From assembly GCA_003290165.1 (NCBI GenBank), contig QNQO01001174.1, positions 62,001-126,000 on the forward strand: 64,000 nucleotides of DNA, read 5' to 3'. Position 1 is the first letter of the stretch; each line of letters opens with the position of its first letter. Of the stretch, positions 1 through 12,100 are shown piece by piece. The notes beneath the pieces are model-generated. The model had not been told where the DNA came from and ran no database searches. It saw only the letters and a list, made by a program, of their open reading frames with translations. The translations under genes and the position numbers were made by a program. Source of the stretch: Berberis thunbergii (lineage: Eukaryota; Streptophyta; Magnoliopsida; Ranunculales; Berberidaceae).

Positions 1-1865
1 TTGTCTAGTGGTTTGTATTTCAAGTGAAGCCAGAACAAATGTTCCCCTCGCTATCCAGTGCTTCTTTTTCTGTGTTGCATATGGACGTTGGGGAACTACA
101 TGTTCTTTTGATCATCTTGAATCTTTTCTTTTGATCACGCACATAAGGAATTCAACTATTGGATGGATTGTCTCTACAAATAAAAATATTTATCTATTGC
201 ATTTGTTTCTTGAAACTTCTTTACACCCACGACATATTTCGTATTACTTAACGTTTTTGTCCATAATAATCTTGTCATTTTTAATGAACTAGTGTAATAC
301 CTGTGGAGTGTGGCACTACTACAGAATACATTGTACTTTCACTGAAATGTCGTACAATCGCAATTAGGTTTTAATTTCATTTTTTGAAAAAATACTTTCA
401 ATGAAATAATTTTGAAAAAAAAAATTCATGTAATCAAGAACAACAACATAAACCAACCGAATCTGATAAAAAAAGATTCAATATGAACTAATGGAACTCC
501 ATAGAAACTCAAAAAGATTGGACTTTGAACAAAGGGGTTGTTTAAAACGTACCTAAGAGCTAGGAACCTTGAGGAGAAGCAATTTAGCTGCCTGAATTCT
601 ACGACTATTGAATCTCTTTGAACCCATTAAAAAGAACAACACCAAATTAATCAAATCAATTAAAAAATCCACCAAATTAATCAAACATATTGAGCAAAAT
701 TTGCAAAATATGGCATACAAAAGGATAAAAAAAAAGTGAACTTGAAATTGAGGCAACTCACAATTGTGGTTGGAGGCGAAAGAAGGGATGAATCTTCTCC
801 TGTTGGTTTTTTGGCATATAGATGAAGGAGAAGAACCCAGTTGAATGGAGCTTGTTGGCGCCATCACAGATGAAGGAAGAAGCCAAAACAAAAAGGCTTT
901 GCATTGGCACTTTTTCGTGAATTGATTTCCATTAAATCACATCAAACATGAAAAATAACATTGTTTTCATGATATAATTCAGTGTTCAGTAAATATATGT
1001 TAAAAAGAAGCATACACATCCAAGAGGAGGAAAAAAAATTTGAAGTAGCTCCTAAATATAAAAACATAAACTTAATATAGGTGATTCAAGTAGTCAAAAA
1101 TCACAATCACGTAACAACAATATGCAAAAATCAAAAGGCACATATTGAAGCAAATTAATAAATGAAGGCCACTATGGATGAAACTCCATCAAACCCAATA
1201 AATTGATGAATAAACAAACAAATCTCATCATGTTACTATGAGTATTTTTGCCAAAAGGGTTTAGATCAAATGACTTACAAAGACTGAAAGCGAGCGGAGG
1301 AGGAGTTTGGTTTGAGTGGTCCTTGTATTGATCTTACTCTTATAAAAGAGAGATTTTTGTTCGAAATGGGAAAACCCCTAGGCACCCAATCTCTGTTTTA
1401 CTGCAAAAACGACCTTCTTGATTTCAAATTAACGAATCTTGTGTCTTCTACTTCTTTTCCTCTTCCCTTGATATATACAAAAATACCCATTAGACAAAAA
1501 CACATCAAGATCAAAACTTGAAAAGTAAAAGCTGTAAATTTGCAAATAGCAGTCACATGGTTCACATAATGATTCCAATACTGTGTAGTACACAGATACA
1601 TAAATTAATACCTTGAATCCTAATCACAACTCTGTCAACAGTGATTAACTTCTTCTCAGAAATTTGAGCAGATATACCCCCACACCATTATTAAATCATA
1701 CATTTCATTATCTTCTCAATACAGAATAAAATGAAGGAGTCATTGTTATCAGTTTCTCAAAATCACCAACTTAAGTAATTAACCTAGAAGTTTCAAAAGT
1801 GCCAGAAAAAAAATACGACTATATAAAGAAGAGAAAAGGATAATAGTTCTGATTGGCCAAATTAC
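1..1865. other. Intergenic region, no supported gene
   Basis: AT-rich DNA with no recognisable protein family. A minus-strand reading frame at 553-891 (112 codons) begins with a Ser-rich stretch that could resemble an organelle-targeting leader, but I see no homologous domain and no convincing continuation. A second short minus frame at 1398-1601 is equally unsupported. I treat both as chance frames. Confidence 0.4.
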
Positions 1866-2257
1866 CCTCTTATCGGCTTCTCATAGTTCCACCAATGTGC
1901 AGTGTTGAAAATCAGTACATCTGCATCCCTTCACCGCCTAGAAGTCCAGTCCATTTGATCCAATTTCAATGTTGTTTTTGCATTCCGTGGGGCATTAGCT
2001 GGTGGTCCACTTTGAAGGACTAAGAATGAAGCTTTGTAGTATTGAACAGTGCAATTGCAGTTCTTGATTTTGAAGACCAAGAACCCTTTGTGTTTTGAAA
2101 TTGGGCTTCCATTAACTTCATAGATTGAAGTCTTGTTTGGGACTACCAATGAGAGCATGCAAAAAAAAGATTATCATTGGTTTCTACCAATTGAATCACC
2201 AACAAAAACTACTCTTCGGTTCCTCAGCTTCTCCAACATTGTCTTTGCATCAAATCT
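1866..2257 (-). pseudogene. TRICHOME BIREFRINGENCE-LIKE (TBL) gene fragment
   Basis: The minus strand translates into the central TBL/PC-esterase region: RFDAKTMLEKLRNRR, then the GDS motif in FVGDSIGRNQ, then IYEVNGSPISKHKGF, then ADVLIFNTAHWWNYEK. TBL proteins are Golgi O-acetyltransferases of xylan and other wall polysaccharides. It is broken. The Trp after GRNQ is TGA (2174-2176), the following bases are scrambled by a small indel, and a second Trp, after MDWTSRR, is also TGA (1931-1933). The fragment ends with a donor-like GGTAAT at the place where TBL genes often carry an intron. The N-terminal membrane anchor, the TBL domain and the C-terminal DxxH exon were not found. Family assignment is firm; the subfamily is not resolved. 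Confidence 0.82.
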
Positions 2258-3344
2258 TCTTTTACATCAAAGACAGACGAAATAAACCCAAATTAGTTGC
2301 AGCATTAACATAACTTAAACCAAAACCCCCTCAAATAACACTTAAAAGAACCAAAACCCACCCACGAAGGGGAAATTTCATGCTTTGGAAATCAACGAAA
2401 AATAAGAAGAAGAAATCAACAAAAAATAAGAAGAAAATCAAACTGTTTTGCTTTGCTGAAAAAAACAAAAGATCTGAAGAAAAAGGAGAAGAAGAAGAAA
2501 AGGAGATCTAAAGAAGAAGAAGGATTTTACTTAGAAGGAGATCTGAATCGATTTTCTGTTCTTCTTCAGTTCAGTTCTCTCAATCAGTGTGTTCTTCCTC
2601 AATCGAGATGGGGTTTGAAATCTGAGTGTGATCCCGATCGAGAGAGAGACAGGCGTCGAGAGTATCGACAGAGATCTCTCGCTCCACAAAGACGGAGAGA
2701 GATCTTTCCGTCGCGATCGCGCTTCCAGCTTCAATGGCGATGGTGCCTATGATTTCGGCGCTTGGCTCCATTTTCGGAACATCAATGAGGGTTTGAGCAG
2801 TAAGGAAGAAGAAGGGGTTGTTGGAGAGTTTGTGTTGTGTGTTGAAGACAGATTCGAGAAGGGATGAGAATTTGTAGAAAAGGAAAAGAACATAGAGGGT
2901 GATTCGAGAAGATGAGAGTTGGGGGGAAAGAATGTGGCAGACTGAGATGAAGAATGTGGAGGGATGGAGAATTGGAATCGCAGAGGAAGAGAGGGGAGGT
3001 GGTGTGGAAAGAGCGAGGAAAGCATCGGGTTCAATTTTTTTCACTTAACTTCTGCCACTGAGATAATTAGCCACGTAGTACAAAAACCCATCTGAATTGT
3101 AATAGAGATATTATTCATTAAAGGAGGAAATTTCGAAAATTAAAAAAATTGACCTGACCGATGATGATACTAGTAGAACCCAAACGCTTTAAGCATAAAA
3201 TGTTTGAATATTTCGTTTATAACAAAAATGGTGTTTTGCTACAGTGTAGCAGCTGTTATAATTTGTCAGGTCAAATTTTCTTTGTCAATGTGTAAAGAAG
3301 TTTCGGGCAAATGCAACTGTCATTGGCAATTGGTGCTTGTTGAC
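2258..3344. other. Purine/pyrimidine-rich region with unresolved frames
   Basis: A GA-rich plus strand (about 2450-3000) gives several overlapping frames on both strands. The longest is minus 2580-3044 (154 codons), rich in Ser, Pro and Leu. None resembles a family I know. It could be the CT-rich 5' end of a minus-strand gene whose body was lost next to the TBL fragment, or simple low-complexity DNA. Confidence 0.3.
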
Positions 3345-3530
3345 GTATGGACGAGTAAGTCTAGTTAGCCTGGTCTGCCAGCTTGGTTTGCTGGCTTGGC
3401 TAGCTTTTTTATACTTTTTACCTTTACTCTTTTAAACACAACCATAAACATCACTCATAAAAGAGGTGAAATTGTAAAAAAGCCAGTCAGACTAGCAAAT
3501 CAGGCTGACTAGAATTTTTGCGTATGAATA
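3345..3530. repeat. Small inverted-repeat element, family A, copy 1
   Basis: The left end has TCTAGTTAGCCTGG and the right end carries its near inverse, AGGCTGACTAGA. The interior (AAACACAACCATAAACA, then a GTGAAATTGTAAAAAA stretch) recurs at 7440-7645 and partly at 6855-6930. The length, short inverted ends and repetition fit a MITE. No clear target duplication was found, so the superfamily is open. Confidence 0.6.
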
Positions 3531-3927
3531 TTTCTATCTGTAATGGCAACTTGGTGTGTGTCTATATGTTAAAAGACATTTAAATATTTACAACACTTTA
3601 CATATAAATATTTCAAAGCAATTCAAAAGTAGAATTTCATATGTGCGTGGTGTTTTTCGAAATTTTGAAAAACCTTTAATACAATTTAAGAAATTGTCAT
3701 ATTTCGTCCAATTTTACAAGTTCAATTGAATTTCAAAACCTTTATTAAACCCGAGTATAACTCAAAGCTCAATTAAATCAGAAACCCTGATTCATTCAAA
3801 AAATAGATTCTACAATATAACTCAACCCAAAGCTCAATTTAACTTAATCCAAATATAACTCAAAACTAATTTGCAATCCAAATCCAAACAGTACCCCCTT
3901 CTAGCAAAAGAAGATTTTTCATATATG

Positions 3928-4130
3928 GGGGGAATTCTAAATGTCGAGAAAATGAGGGAGGAAACCAGTGAGGGGAGTGAGGTGGAGGGAGGGGAACCAT
4001 TCCCTCCCTTCGGAATGCGTGTAAGAAAATTCAACGCACACATCTCGAGAGGAGGGAATGGTTCCCCTCCCTCCACCTCACTCCTCTCGCTGGTTTCCTC
4101 GCTCATTTCCTCGCCATCCAGCCTTACTCT
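3928..4130. mobile_element. Foldback MITE, MULE-like, 9-bp target duplication
   Basis: This 203-bp element is almost wholly palindromic. The arms carry GGAGGGAGGGGAACCATTCC and its inverse around a short loop near 4030. It is bounded by identical 9-bp direct repeats TCATATATG at 3919-3927 and 4131-4139, a length typical of Mutator-like elements. The inner arms match better than the outermost 16 bp, where only about half the bases pair. It has no coding capacity. Confidence 0.8.
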
Positions 4131-4139
4131 TCATATATG

Positions 4140-4764
4140 TTTTTAAACCTAGTAGTACAAAAATAGAATCTGTTATTGAGCAATTTTATAAATTTCAATT
4201 TTTTTCATTTAATAGAATTGTTGATTTTAAAGGTAAATTTGTATGCTATATGACGAGATGTTTAATTTTTTTAAGGGTAATCTATCATATGTTTTCATAT
4301 TTGGTACATCATTTATAACTTCCACGATATCAAGGATAGGATGGTCAAAGGCATGACACTATACTCATGTTAATTGATACACGCTATGTGAAAAATCACG
4401 ACAAACTATTTCCAAGCAAATGGACCAAATTTGTTTACATCGAATCACCTTGGAAGAAATTGAAGCAACGACCAATTTGATCCTGGGCTATTTCATCGTA
4501 CAAGCTCAAATGAGGGAATAAAAAAAGATAAAGCTTATATGCCAGCGGGACTGTAAGGTATGCCTAGGATGTTTTATGGAGGCTAAATGAATGTAATTAC
4601 ATGAACGATATCCATCGCAGTAGCATTGGATGGAAAAAAATGTTCTATATAGTTTCAAACTGAGATGCAACCCACCTACGTAATGAAAATCATATCTGTA
4701 CTTTGTGATTTATCATTCAAATCAGACTCTTTAATCTCTAAGACCATCGACATACAATGCCAAA
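4140..4764. other. Intergenic, nothing recognised
   Basis: AT-rich sequence between a foldback MITE and a LINE remnant. No supported frame, repeat or regulatory element was seen. Confidence 0.5.
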
Positions 4765-6312
4765 ATGAAACACTATCTTCATTGGCAAATTAGATCATGG
4801 GACACTATTAATTTGTGGAACGATTGTTGGGTCAAACCTTCCCTCTTTCACCAATGGAAGCCACAACTCTCCCTCCAAAATCTCAAATTTTTGGAAACCC
4901 AAAAGATGACCCTTTTCGGTAGTGGAACTCCAACCTTTTATGATCTTGGTTCCTTCCCCCGGTTGTTTTCGACATTTTCGACATCACCATCCGCCCATCC
5001 TCTAACCCAAATAGGCCTATATGGACCTTTGACAAACACAAGGACCTTCCAAACACAAAAGTGCCACAAAAGCTTTTCATGCTGACCTTTGGGAACTGTC
5101 CACTTCTTGAGACATGGGCAACATCCCCCCTGCAAAACTTTTTCACGAGTTATGGAAGATCAAAGCACCTACCAACATTTTTTTTTCTTTTATGAAAAAT
5201 TGCGCAAAACATGCTACCTACAATGACGAATTTAAATAAGATTCATATTTCCATTGAGAATTGGTGTGTTTTTTGTCACAACCACCAAGAAGATGTTTTC
5301 CACATTTTTTTCCTTTGCCCAGTCATCTCAAGGCTCTGACAACTCACTCCACTGCCCATTACTTGGGCTGATGCCATAACCCCATCAAATACTACCAAGG
5401 CTTAATCCTTTATGTGGGAAACCACCGGATCGCATCCTCTAGCCAAATATGAAATGTCATCCCAATTCACGACTATTCTTCATACCATCTGGTCATTTTT
5501 AATCACACAAAATTTAGTATCCTCTATTTCTAAACTTCTTTCAATAAAATGTGGGCCACTTGGTTACAACAATGGTTTAGCACACCGAGTTCCATATCCA
5601 CACCTCTTGAACCTATGACCATTCATCAGACCCTGGCTACAGTTGTTATTGACAATCAATCCACCTTTCAAAAGTCACACGCGCTAGCAGCTGCTACAAG
5701 TACTCACCCACAGCCAGACCAATCCTTTATAAATCAACCATCCCTTAGACTCGCCCTCTTCCAGGAGCAATTACATGCGGTCACACACCATCACATCAAC
5801 AACCATGCCAGACGTGTTCGAAATATACCTTTTGAGCTTAGCCCTGAGATAATTATGGTCACTTATGATGTTTGCTTTTTTGCTTCCTCTCACAAAGGGG
5901 AAGTTGGAGTCTTGGCAGCAGACGCTAGTGATAGGGTCGTTGTGATGATTTCTTCTCCCATCTCACGAAAAGTTGCAAACAGCACGATGGCTGAATGTTT
6001 TGCTACGGAGTTGGCCCTTTTGTTAATCCAGACACGACGATGGGAAACATGTTTCTTGCTAAGATATTCAGGCTCTCTGATATCACTGCTGCACTCTCAG
6101 GATCAAATAAGCCAAATCAAGGAGTGCTGGATGTGGCAACCTCTTCTTAGTAATATCAAGCATTTATTTTTAGTTCATTGTAATTGATTTTGTAATTTTA
6201 TTCTTCGTGAGCTTAATGGCGAACTTGCTACTATTGTCGAACAACTACTATGTACTTCTGCTTTAGATTAATATATGCATAATGTTTTAACAAAAAATAA
6301 ATAAATAAATAA
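4765..6312 (+). pseudogene. Degenerate LINE ORF2 3' portion (zf-RVT and RNase H-like)
   Basis: The plus-strand frames, broken by many stops and shifts, read as the C-terminal part of a plant L1-type ORF2. SWDTINLWNDCWV matches the stretch before the reverse-transcriptase zinc-binding domain. A Cys/His stretch near 5260-5310 (WCVFCHNHQEDVFHIFFLC) is the zf-RVT core. At about 5850-6240 a plant RNase H-like segment follows (VTYDVCFFASSHKG, AECFATELALLL, IKHLFLVHCN). An A-rich tail of repeated AAAT at about 6291-6312 marks the 3' end. The reverse transcriptase and 5' part are missing, as is usual for a 5'-truncated LINE insertion. Confidence 0.75.
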
Positions 6313-6471
6313 CAATGCAAGGAAGCTTATAATTTAGCAACTGCAGCATGACAACAATATTATAACCGCTATTATCAGTCCCTTCCAGCAAGGAGTAGGT
6401 TTATCAGATTTTTGAATAATCATAACAACCCCAATTCTATTGTCTACTTTCTGACACCAATATACCTAGTC

Positions 6472-6604
6472 GATAGTAAGTCTAGGGAGCGAGGGAGAGG
6501 GCGCGAGGGCAGCCCAACACCGCCCACCCTCCTCATGATGTGCGGTGATGTGCATCACAAAAAGGTGGACGGTGTTGGACTGCCCTCGTTCCCTAGAATC
6601 AGGG
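6472..6604. mobile_element. Small foldback MITE
   Basis: About 133 bp. The arms GAGGGCAGCCCAACACCG and its near inverse surround a loop near 6530, and the outer ends share TCTAGGGA/TCCCTAGA. Flanking 9-mers TACCTAGTC (6463-6471) and TACCTAATC (6605-6613) match at 8 of 9 positions, consistent with an aged MULE-type target duplication. It is related in style, but not clearly in sequence, to the foldback elements at 3928 and 34032. Confidence 0.6.
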
Positions 6605-7439
6605 TACCTAATCTTTCTGTGAGCCAAAGACCTCTCATAAAAATTAATCAGAAAAATTACAATAACTTAATTTGTCTAAAGAAACAGTAACACACATACA
6701 AGGAAAATAAAAATGGAAAAAAAGAAAAACATGACTAAAGAGATGTAGTTTGAAAATATCAAGATTTTCATCATCCACTCCTTGATATCGATCACCATCC
6801 TCATGTTGGATCAATTGTGAGTTCCTTGGAAGCAATGGATCCACATCTTGGCTGAAGTTGTAAAAAAGTTAAAAAGACAAAAAATGCACAAAAGAGGCCA
6901 GCAAACAAGGCTGACTAAAATTGTTGATTAATCATATATGTGTTTATTATCAAGAACATTAAGTCAATACCGATATCTTGTACTTACCTCAATAATCTGA
7001 TGCTCACGTTCTGGTTGATTTGAATACCCCTAGTCATTGTTAAATACGTTTGGCAACGTTGAATAAATTTCCATTGATGGAGAAGGAAATCTTACATCTA
7101 CAATGTTCTGGTGTCGAAAATGTAATTGTTAGGGGAAATGCAGTGTAATCATTAGAGGGTAAAGATAACAATAGAAAAAATATAATTTAACTTTGACTAA
7201 TTTTTTACCCGAGTGGTGGTGAGTATAAGAAACTAATTATGTGGTGTACATGATAAAATAGGTTGGTGGGAACATCCGAACCCTAATATTATGATATTCA
7301 AACAAAATACATAAATATATGTCATATCTTTCCCTACCCATTGACTCACAATAATAAACACTGTTTATTATTATTTGGTTGACTCACAATAATTTCTTTC
7401 TTACACTTCCCGTAATTTTTGTTGCAAATTTATTATTTT
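6605..7439. other. Intergenic with a truncated family A repeat
   Basis: AT-rich intergenic DNA. Apart from the short family A remnant at about 6855-6930, no gene, RNA or regulatory signal is supported. Confidence 0.45.
6855..6930. repeat. Family A element, truncated copy
   Basis: Only the right part of the family is present: GTTGTAAAAAAG followed by GCCAGCAAACAAGGCTGACT, which matches the right ends of the copies at 3345-3530 and 7440-7645. Confidence 0.5.
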
Positions 7440-7645
7440 CAACGAGTCAGTCTTAGCCAACCATGTGTGCTAACATTTTTTTTTAGCATTTTCTTGATTT
7501 TTTTTACACTTTTTTTACCCATTTTCTTTAAAACACAACCACAAACACCACTTATAGAATGAGAGAAATTGTGAAAAAAACCAAAAAAATAAAAATAAAA
7601 AACCAGCAAACAACGCTGGCTAGAATTCTTGATTTTCAACACATT
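7440..7645. repeat. Small inverted-repeat element, family A, copy 3
   Basis: It shares the internal AAACACAACCACAAACACCA and GAAATTGTGAAAAAA blocks with the copy at 3345-3530 and ends in CAGCAAACAACGCTGGCTAG. The ends are partly inverted. A minus-strand frame running through it is low-complexity and not a gene. Confidence 0.55.
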
Positions 7646-9163
7646 CAAGGCAACTTTCCAATATTTGCTAATAGTCAATAAGAAAACACACTCTAGTCCA
7701 ATGTTTTATTTGAGATTTATTTGAGATTGTCAGATACCATCCTTGTGATTGCACAATGATACAAGGACCTTCTGCTAAAGGAGTTAAACTACTTCAAAAA
7801 TAGGTATAGTTCAGATTCAAAAAGCATTTGAATGGATACATCCTAATTCATACATGAAATAAAACAAGCAAAATTATCCAGTATAACAGAGAGAAGGCCG
7901 AAAACTCTAAATCTCCATTTTGGCGTAGTGGATCTTCCCATCAAAACTATATTCTCCTGTTTACTGGTAACCCCTCATATACTTGCATATCTTCAACTTC
8001 CATATTGATCATACACAAAACTTCCTGATACCTGGTGTCAGCTTGTCCAGCCGGATGCTCACAACTACTAGCTTGTACAATTGTATATGCTTCTCGCTGA
8101 AGTCTGACGGTATGACTTAGATGTATCTCCTGATTCTACAATACAAGAAACATCAATAAACTAGAACTCATAAGTTGCATTTGAAGTGCATAGGGGCTTG
8201 GGAAAAGCATGCTTACCAAACCATAAGTGCCATCAACAAGATACAATTTGACTCAGCCACATCTTTCAGATATGACTGACCTGTTAGAGAACATGTCCAG
8301 AAGCTATATAAAAATAAAATAAAAATGATTGTAAAAGTACTAGCATGATTATTGACAACGTGGATGGATCTTTTAACCTATGGGTTTTCACTCAAGGCCT
8401 CAAGAAATTGTATGATTATCAATGTGGGAAGACTGTTTTATCAGCAGGTATGATTTCCTCAGAGATGGATTCTAGCTAAAATAAAAGTAGGGGTGGCAAC
8501 AATGGGTCGTGTTGTTTCAAAATCACATCTTGTCAAATTTTGCTCAACACAAACCCAACTTGTTTAGCAGTTGAGTTTCAATCTATAACATACTGCCGTT
8601 CACAAACGGGCGGCGTCATGCTAACCTATATTTTCATATCATTTCCAAAGAATTGCTCAATTTGATACATCATTTGAGAAAATTAACTAAACTATAACTA
8701 ATCATACTACCAAGTTATTTAATGTGTTCTAATAATATGTCAGACAAGCTTATATTTATCATCAAAAAGTTGTACAAAGGTTACATGAGATGCATAAACT
8801 TGATAACTAATTGTTCTGAACATATCAAACAGGTTGAGCATCAAACGAAAACCCAACTCGTTTAATTTAACTATCATGCTTGCTGGGTACTTTAATTCTC
8901 ATGCTTGGCAGTGTCAACCGTTCATGATCCTAAAACGAGTAGGCTACTAGGCCCAACCCAGACTCAGAAAGTTTGAAATTGTTGCTAATACAAAACTGAG
9001 TCATTGCATGTAAACATGATCTTTCATAATGTACCCAAATTATTTGTACTTCTATTCAATTTCTTTACTCAATCTTCTATTTTGTCATGGTAAGTCTTGA
9101 CTACAAGACGTAGTAAATGACAAATGGCTCACCAGGAAAGTAATAGTGTTAAACACCTTCAAT
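7646..9163. other. Downstream flank of the AMP deaminase gene
   Basis: This holds the 3' UTR of the minus-strand AMP deaminase gene and beyond; the poly(A) site cannot be placed by eye. A GGGGTGGCAACAATGGGTCG block at 8488 resembles the end of common plant hAT-type MITEs, but I could not define a matching far end. No other gene was seen. Confidence 0.4.
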
Positions 9164-12100
9164 TTACTGCTCAATTTCATTGAGAATTTTTGCTTTCCCC
9201 AAATACACCCACTGCATCTCTTCTCTCCAAATCTGCAACACATGAATAAGCACAAAAAAAAAACTCATTTATATAGTAAAAGTCAATAGAGAATAAGATA
9301 TGGAACTACAACAGACACCACACCCACAATACTCGAGCAATAAACACAAAATGGCACTTATGGCTGCTGGAAAATCAAACTGATCAACCCGTACCGTATC
9401 TCGAAATTCAACCCTGATGTGTGGCACATTTGTCTTATGGATATCATTCCCCTCTGGGCCTCGCTTATAGTATGATTTCCCAATCCAATGTGACTGACAT
9501 AAGAAAAATTGATTGGTTAGATCAATTTGAGAAACTATCAGTATAAAATTCACTGCTAATTGCAAATAAGTTAACACTTCACACAATCACACTAACAACC
9601 GCATCATCTGGATATCTGACAAACAATCTATTCATCCCCATCGACATGTATTACAAACAAGACTGAGTATAACAGCCTAACAGGAATCCATGCACACCTT
9701 AACTTTTTTTTTTTTTGGAAGGCATGCACACTTAACTTTATCACACTTGACATATGTAGGTGACCAGACCCATCTTTGTGACGTTCAGCCTAGGAGATCT
9801 TCTAGGCTAAGATGAGATCAGATGTTCTCAATCATTTGATGCATATATTTGTAAAATACTCAAGGGTCTAAACTCCCATGTCCTGTCATCTCAACACAAA
9901 TAACTTGTTTATCTAAACTTCAATGGAAAAGGTGTTTGATCAGATGAGCTCCTACAGATGTTAGTCCACCAGTCTAAAATCTTGGGGAAGTGTATGTGTC
10001 AAATATCAAACATATTAAACATTAAATTTTGAGAGATATGTAGTTGATTTCAGCGAGGGAAAGTGTATGCCACGAAATCCATTAAACACGAAAAGAACAC
10101 AAATGTTTCTGATTGCACCGTAGGGACTGTTTTATGGATCTTCGGTTCAAGCATCCAGGCAACCTATATTCTTTACTAATTATTTTATTTTCTTTGTAGG
10201 GGATTGTGTTTGTGCAGGGGGTGGCATTGGTGCCAGAACCAAATACTCGGCATGTCATGAATATTACAACGTTTTATCACTGAAGTTAGACCTAAGTACC
10301 TTCAATGCATGTGAAAAGCCTGATTGATAGACCGAGTTGCGTGCAATCTCACATAGATCACATGAACTTAACTTCCACACCTGCAAATGTAGGGTTACTC
10401 TGTTAATATCTGAGGAAATAGATGCATAAAGCTAAAGAGAGGTGAGAAAGCAAGAGAAACACGCACCGAAGCTGCTACACTGTATTCTTCTACCAGAGGT
10501 TCTTTGGTCAAGTGGATTTGTAAAGGATCATCAGAGGAAAGAGAAACATTGAGTCCTCGAAGGAAAAACATGGGGAATGGATTTCGATGATAATCTAGAA
10601 ATAAGGAGTTGTTGCTCAATGGAGACATTGCCAAACCAATCTGGTCACCAAAACAGCCAAGTATCACAGTTAAAGAATGTGTTAAACTGTTTACTTTCAA
10701 CAAAGAACAAAAGGAAATTAAATGGAACGAAAACATGAGAGAGTTGAAATTAGGTAGCTTACTTGCGCAAGGTAATACAAGTACTGAAGGACAGGAGACT
10801 TTCTTAAATTGATTCCATGAGCAATGTTATGAGTTGTAAGGAAGGTTGCTGCGAGGTGGTCAATATCCCCGGCCTGGAAGAAGTACAAGGAAACTTAATC
10901 AATCTGAAGGTTGACACAACTAAAGAACAAACAAAATCCAAGGGTATCATAAAGTTCCATGAGTACCTCGCCGCAATGCGGACGCAATTTGATAGTTGTC
11001 ATACCCTTCAATTCACGGAGCTGAAAGATAAAATGAAGTTCAGCTTCATAAATATACAGAAACCTATGATGCACAGAATAACATACAGGAGACCATGTGG
11101 CCAAAACATGTCTTGAATAGACTTGATTCTTTCCATTTGTTTTCCTGCATTTTTTTTTTTTTGAAGGGTGAACAAGGCCTTTAATGGATCCCAAACCATT
11201 AAAATACCTTTGGCAGAGTTCAAATCCTAAACTTGTGATACCATCCCCACAAGATCAGCTGAGCTAGCATCCATTGACATTCATTTAGTTAGTTCCTTTT
11301 TTAAACTCAACTGTGATTACTAATTAGGAAACTTTCGAGCATCCACAGTAGGGATAGTATTTTGCATCCACAGTAGGGATAGTATTTTGCAAAATACTAT
11401 CCCAACCCACCCACAGTGGTTGAGACTCGAATACCATCCAGATGTACCTTATTTAGTGTATACAGGTTGGCGTAGCAGTAATACACATAATATGAGAAAG
11501 CTGGATTGAAAATATTGGTCCACTGAGCAGGCGTAGGCATGTGCTTTGTGGGGCGCCTTTCAGGTTTACTTTCATCATCCACCAGATCCAACCCAACAAC
11601 CTGAAACCAATAGATAAGAGGCCAAAACTGTAGCAATTCATGGATGTGATATCATGCAAAAAGAATTTGAACAAACAACTAAGATTGCAGCCACAATTCC
11701 CTGATAGTAAACAGCAGTAATTGGCCATGAAAACCTTAAAGTAAAAAATGAAGTGGTTCCACAAACAAAGGGAAATGGCTGGTAAAAGTAAAAAAAAAGG
11801 AAAATCTGAGAACCAAATTTATAACATGCTTGCCCCTTGAAAAGGTGTGTGCATTTGAAAGACGATCACCGAAAATGTGAATGAAGAGAGCAACACAAAA
11901 ATGCCTACACAAGGTCAACAAGGGAAAATCGACTGGGCAGAATATCCTGTCAACATCCCATCTCCTTGATCTCAATTTGCAAGCTAAATGCAGTTCATAA
12001 ATAAGGTGAAATAAACCGATACAAAGGCATAGTTAACATCAGGACCAATCATATGTTTTTTTCAAGGTATAGTAAACAAACTCAAGCAAGTTTAGATATT

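Noticed and set aside
2580..3044. Minus-strand 154-codon frame as a gene
   Set aside because: Ser/Pro/Leu-rich, overlapped by several other frames on both strands in a purine-skewed region, no recognisable domain.
5549..6187. 212-codon frame as an independent host gene
   Set aside because: Its second half is the RNase H-like end of a LINE ORF2, with the zinc-binding region just upstream in another frame.
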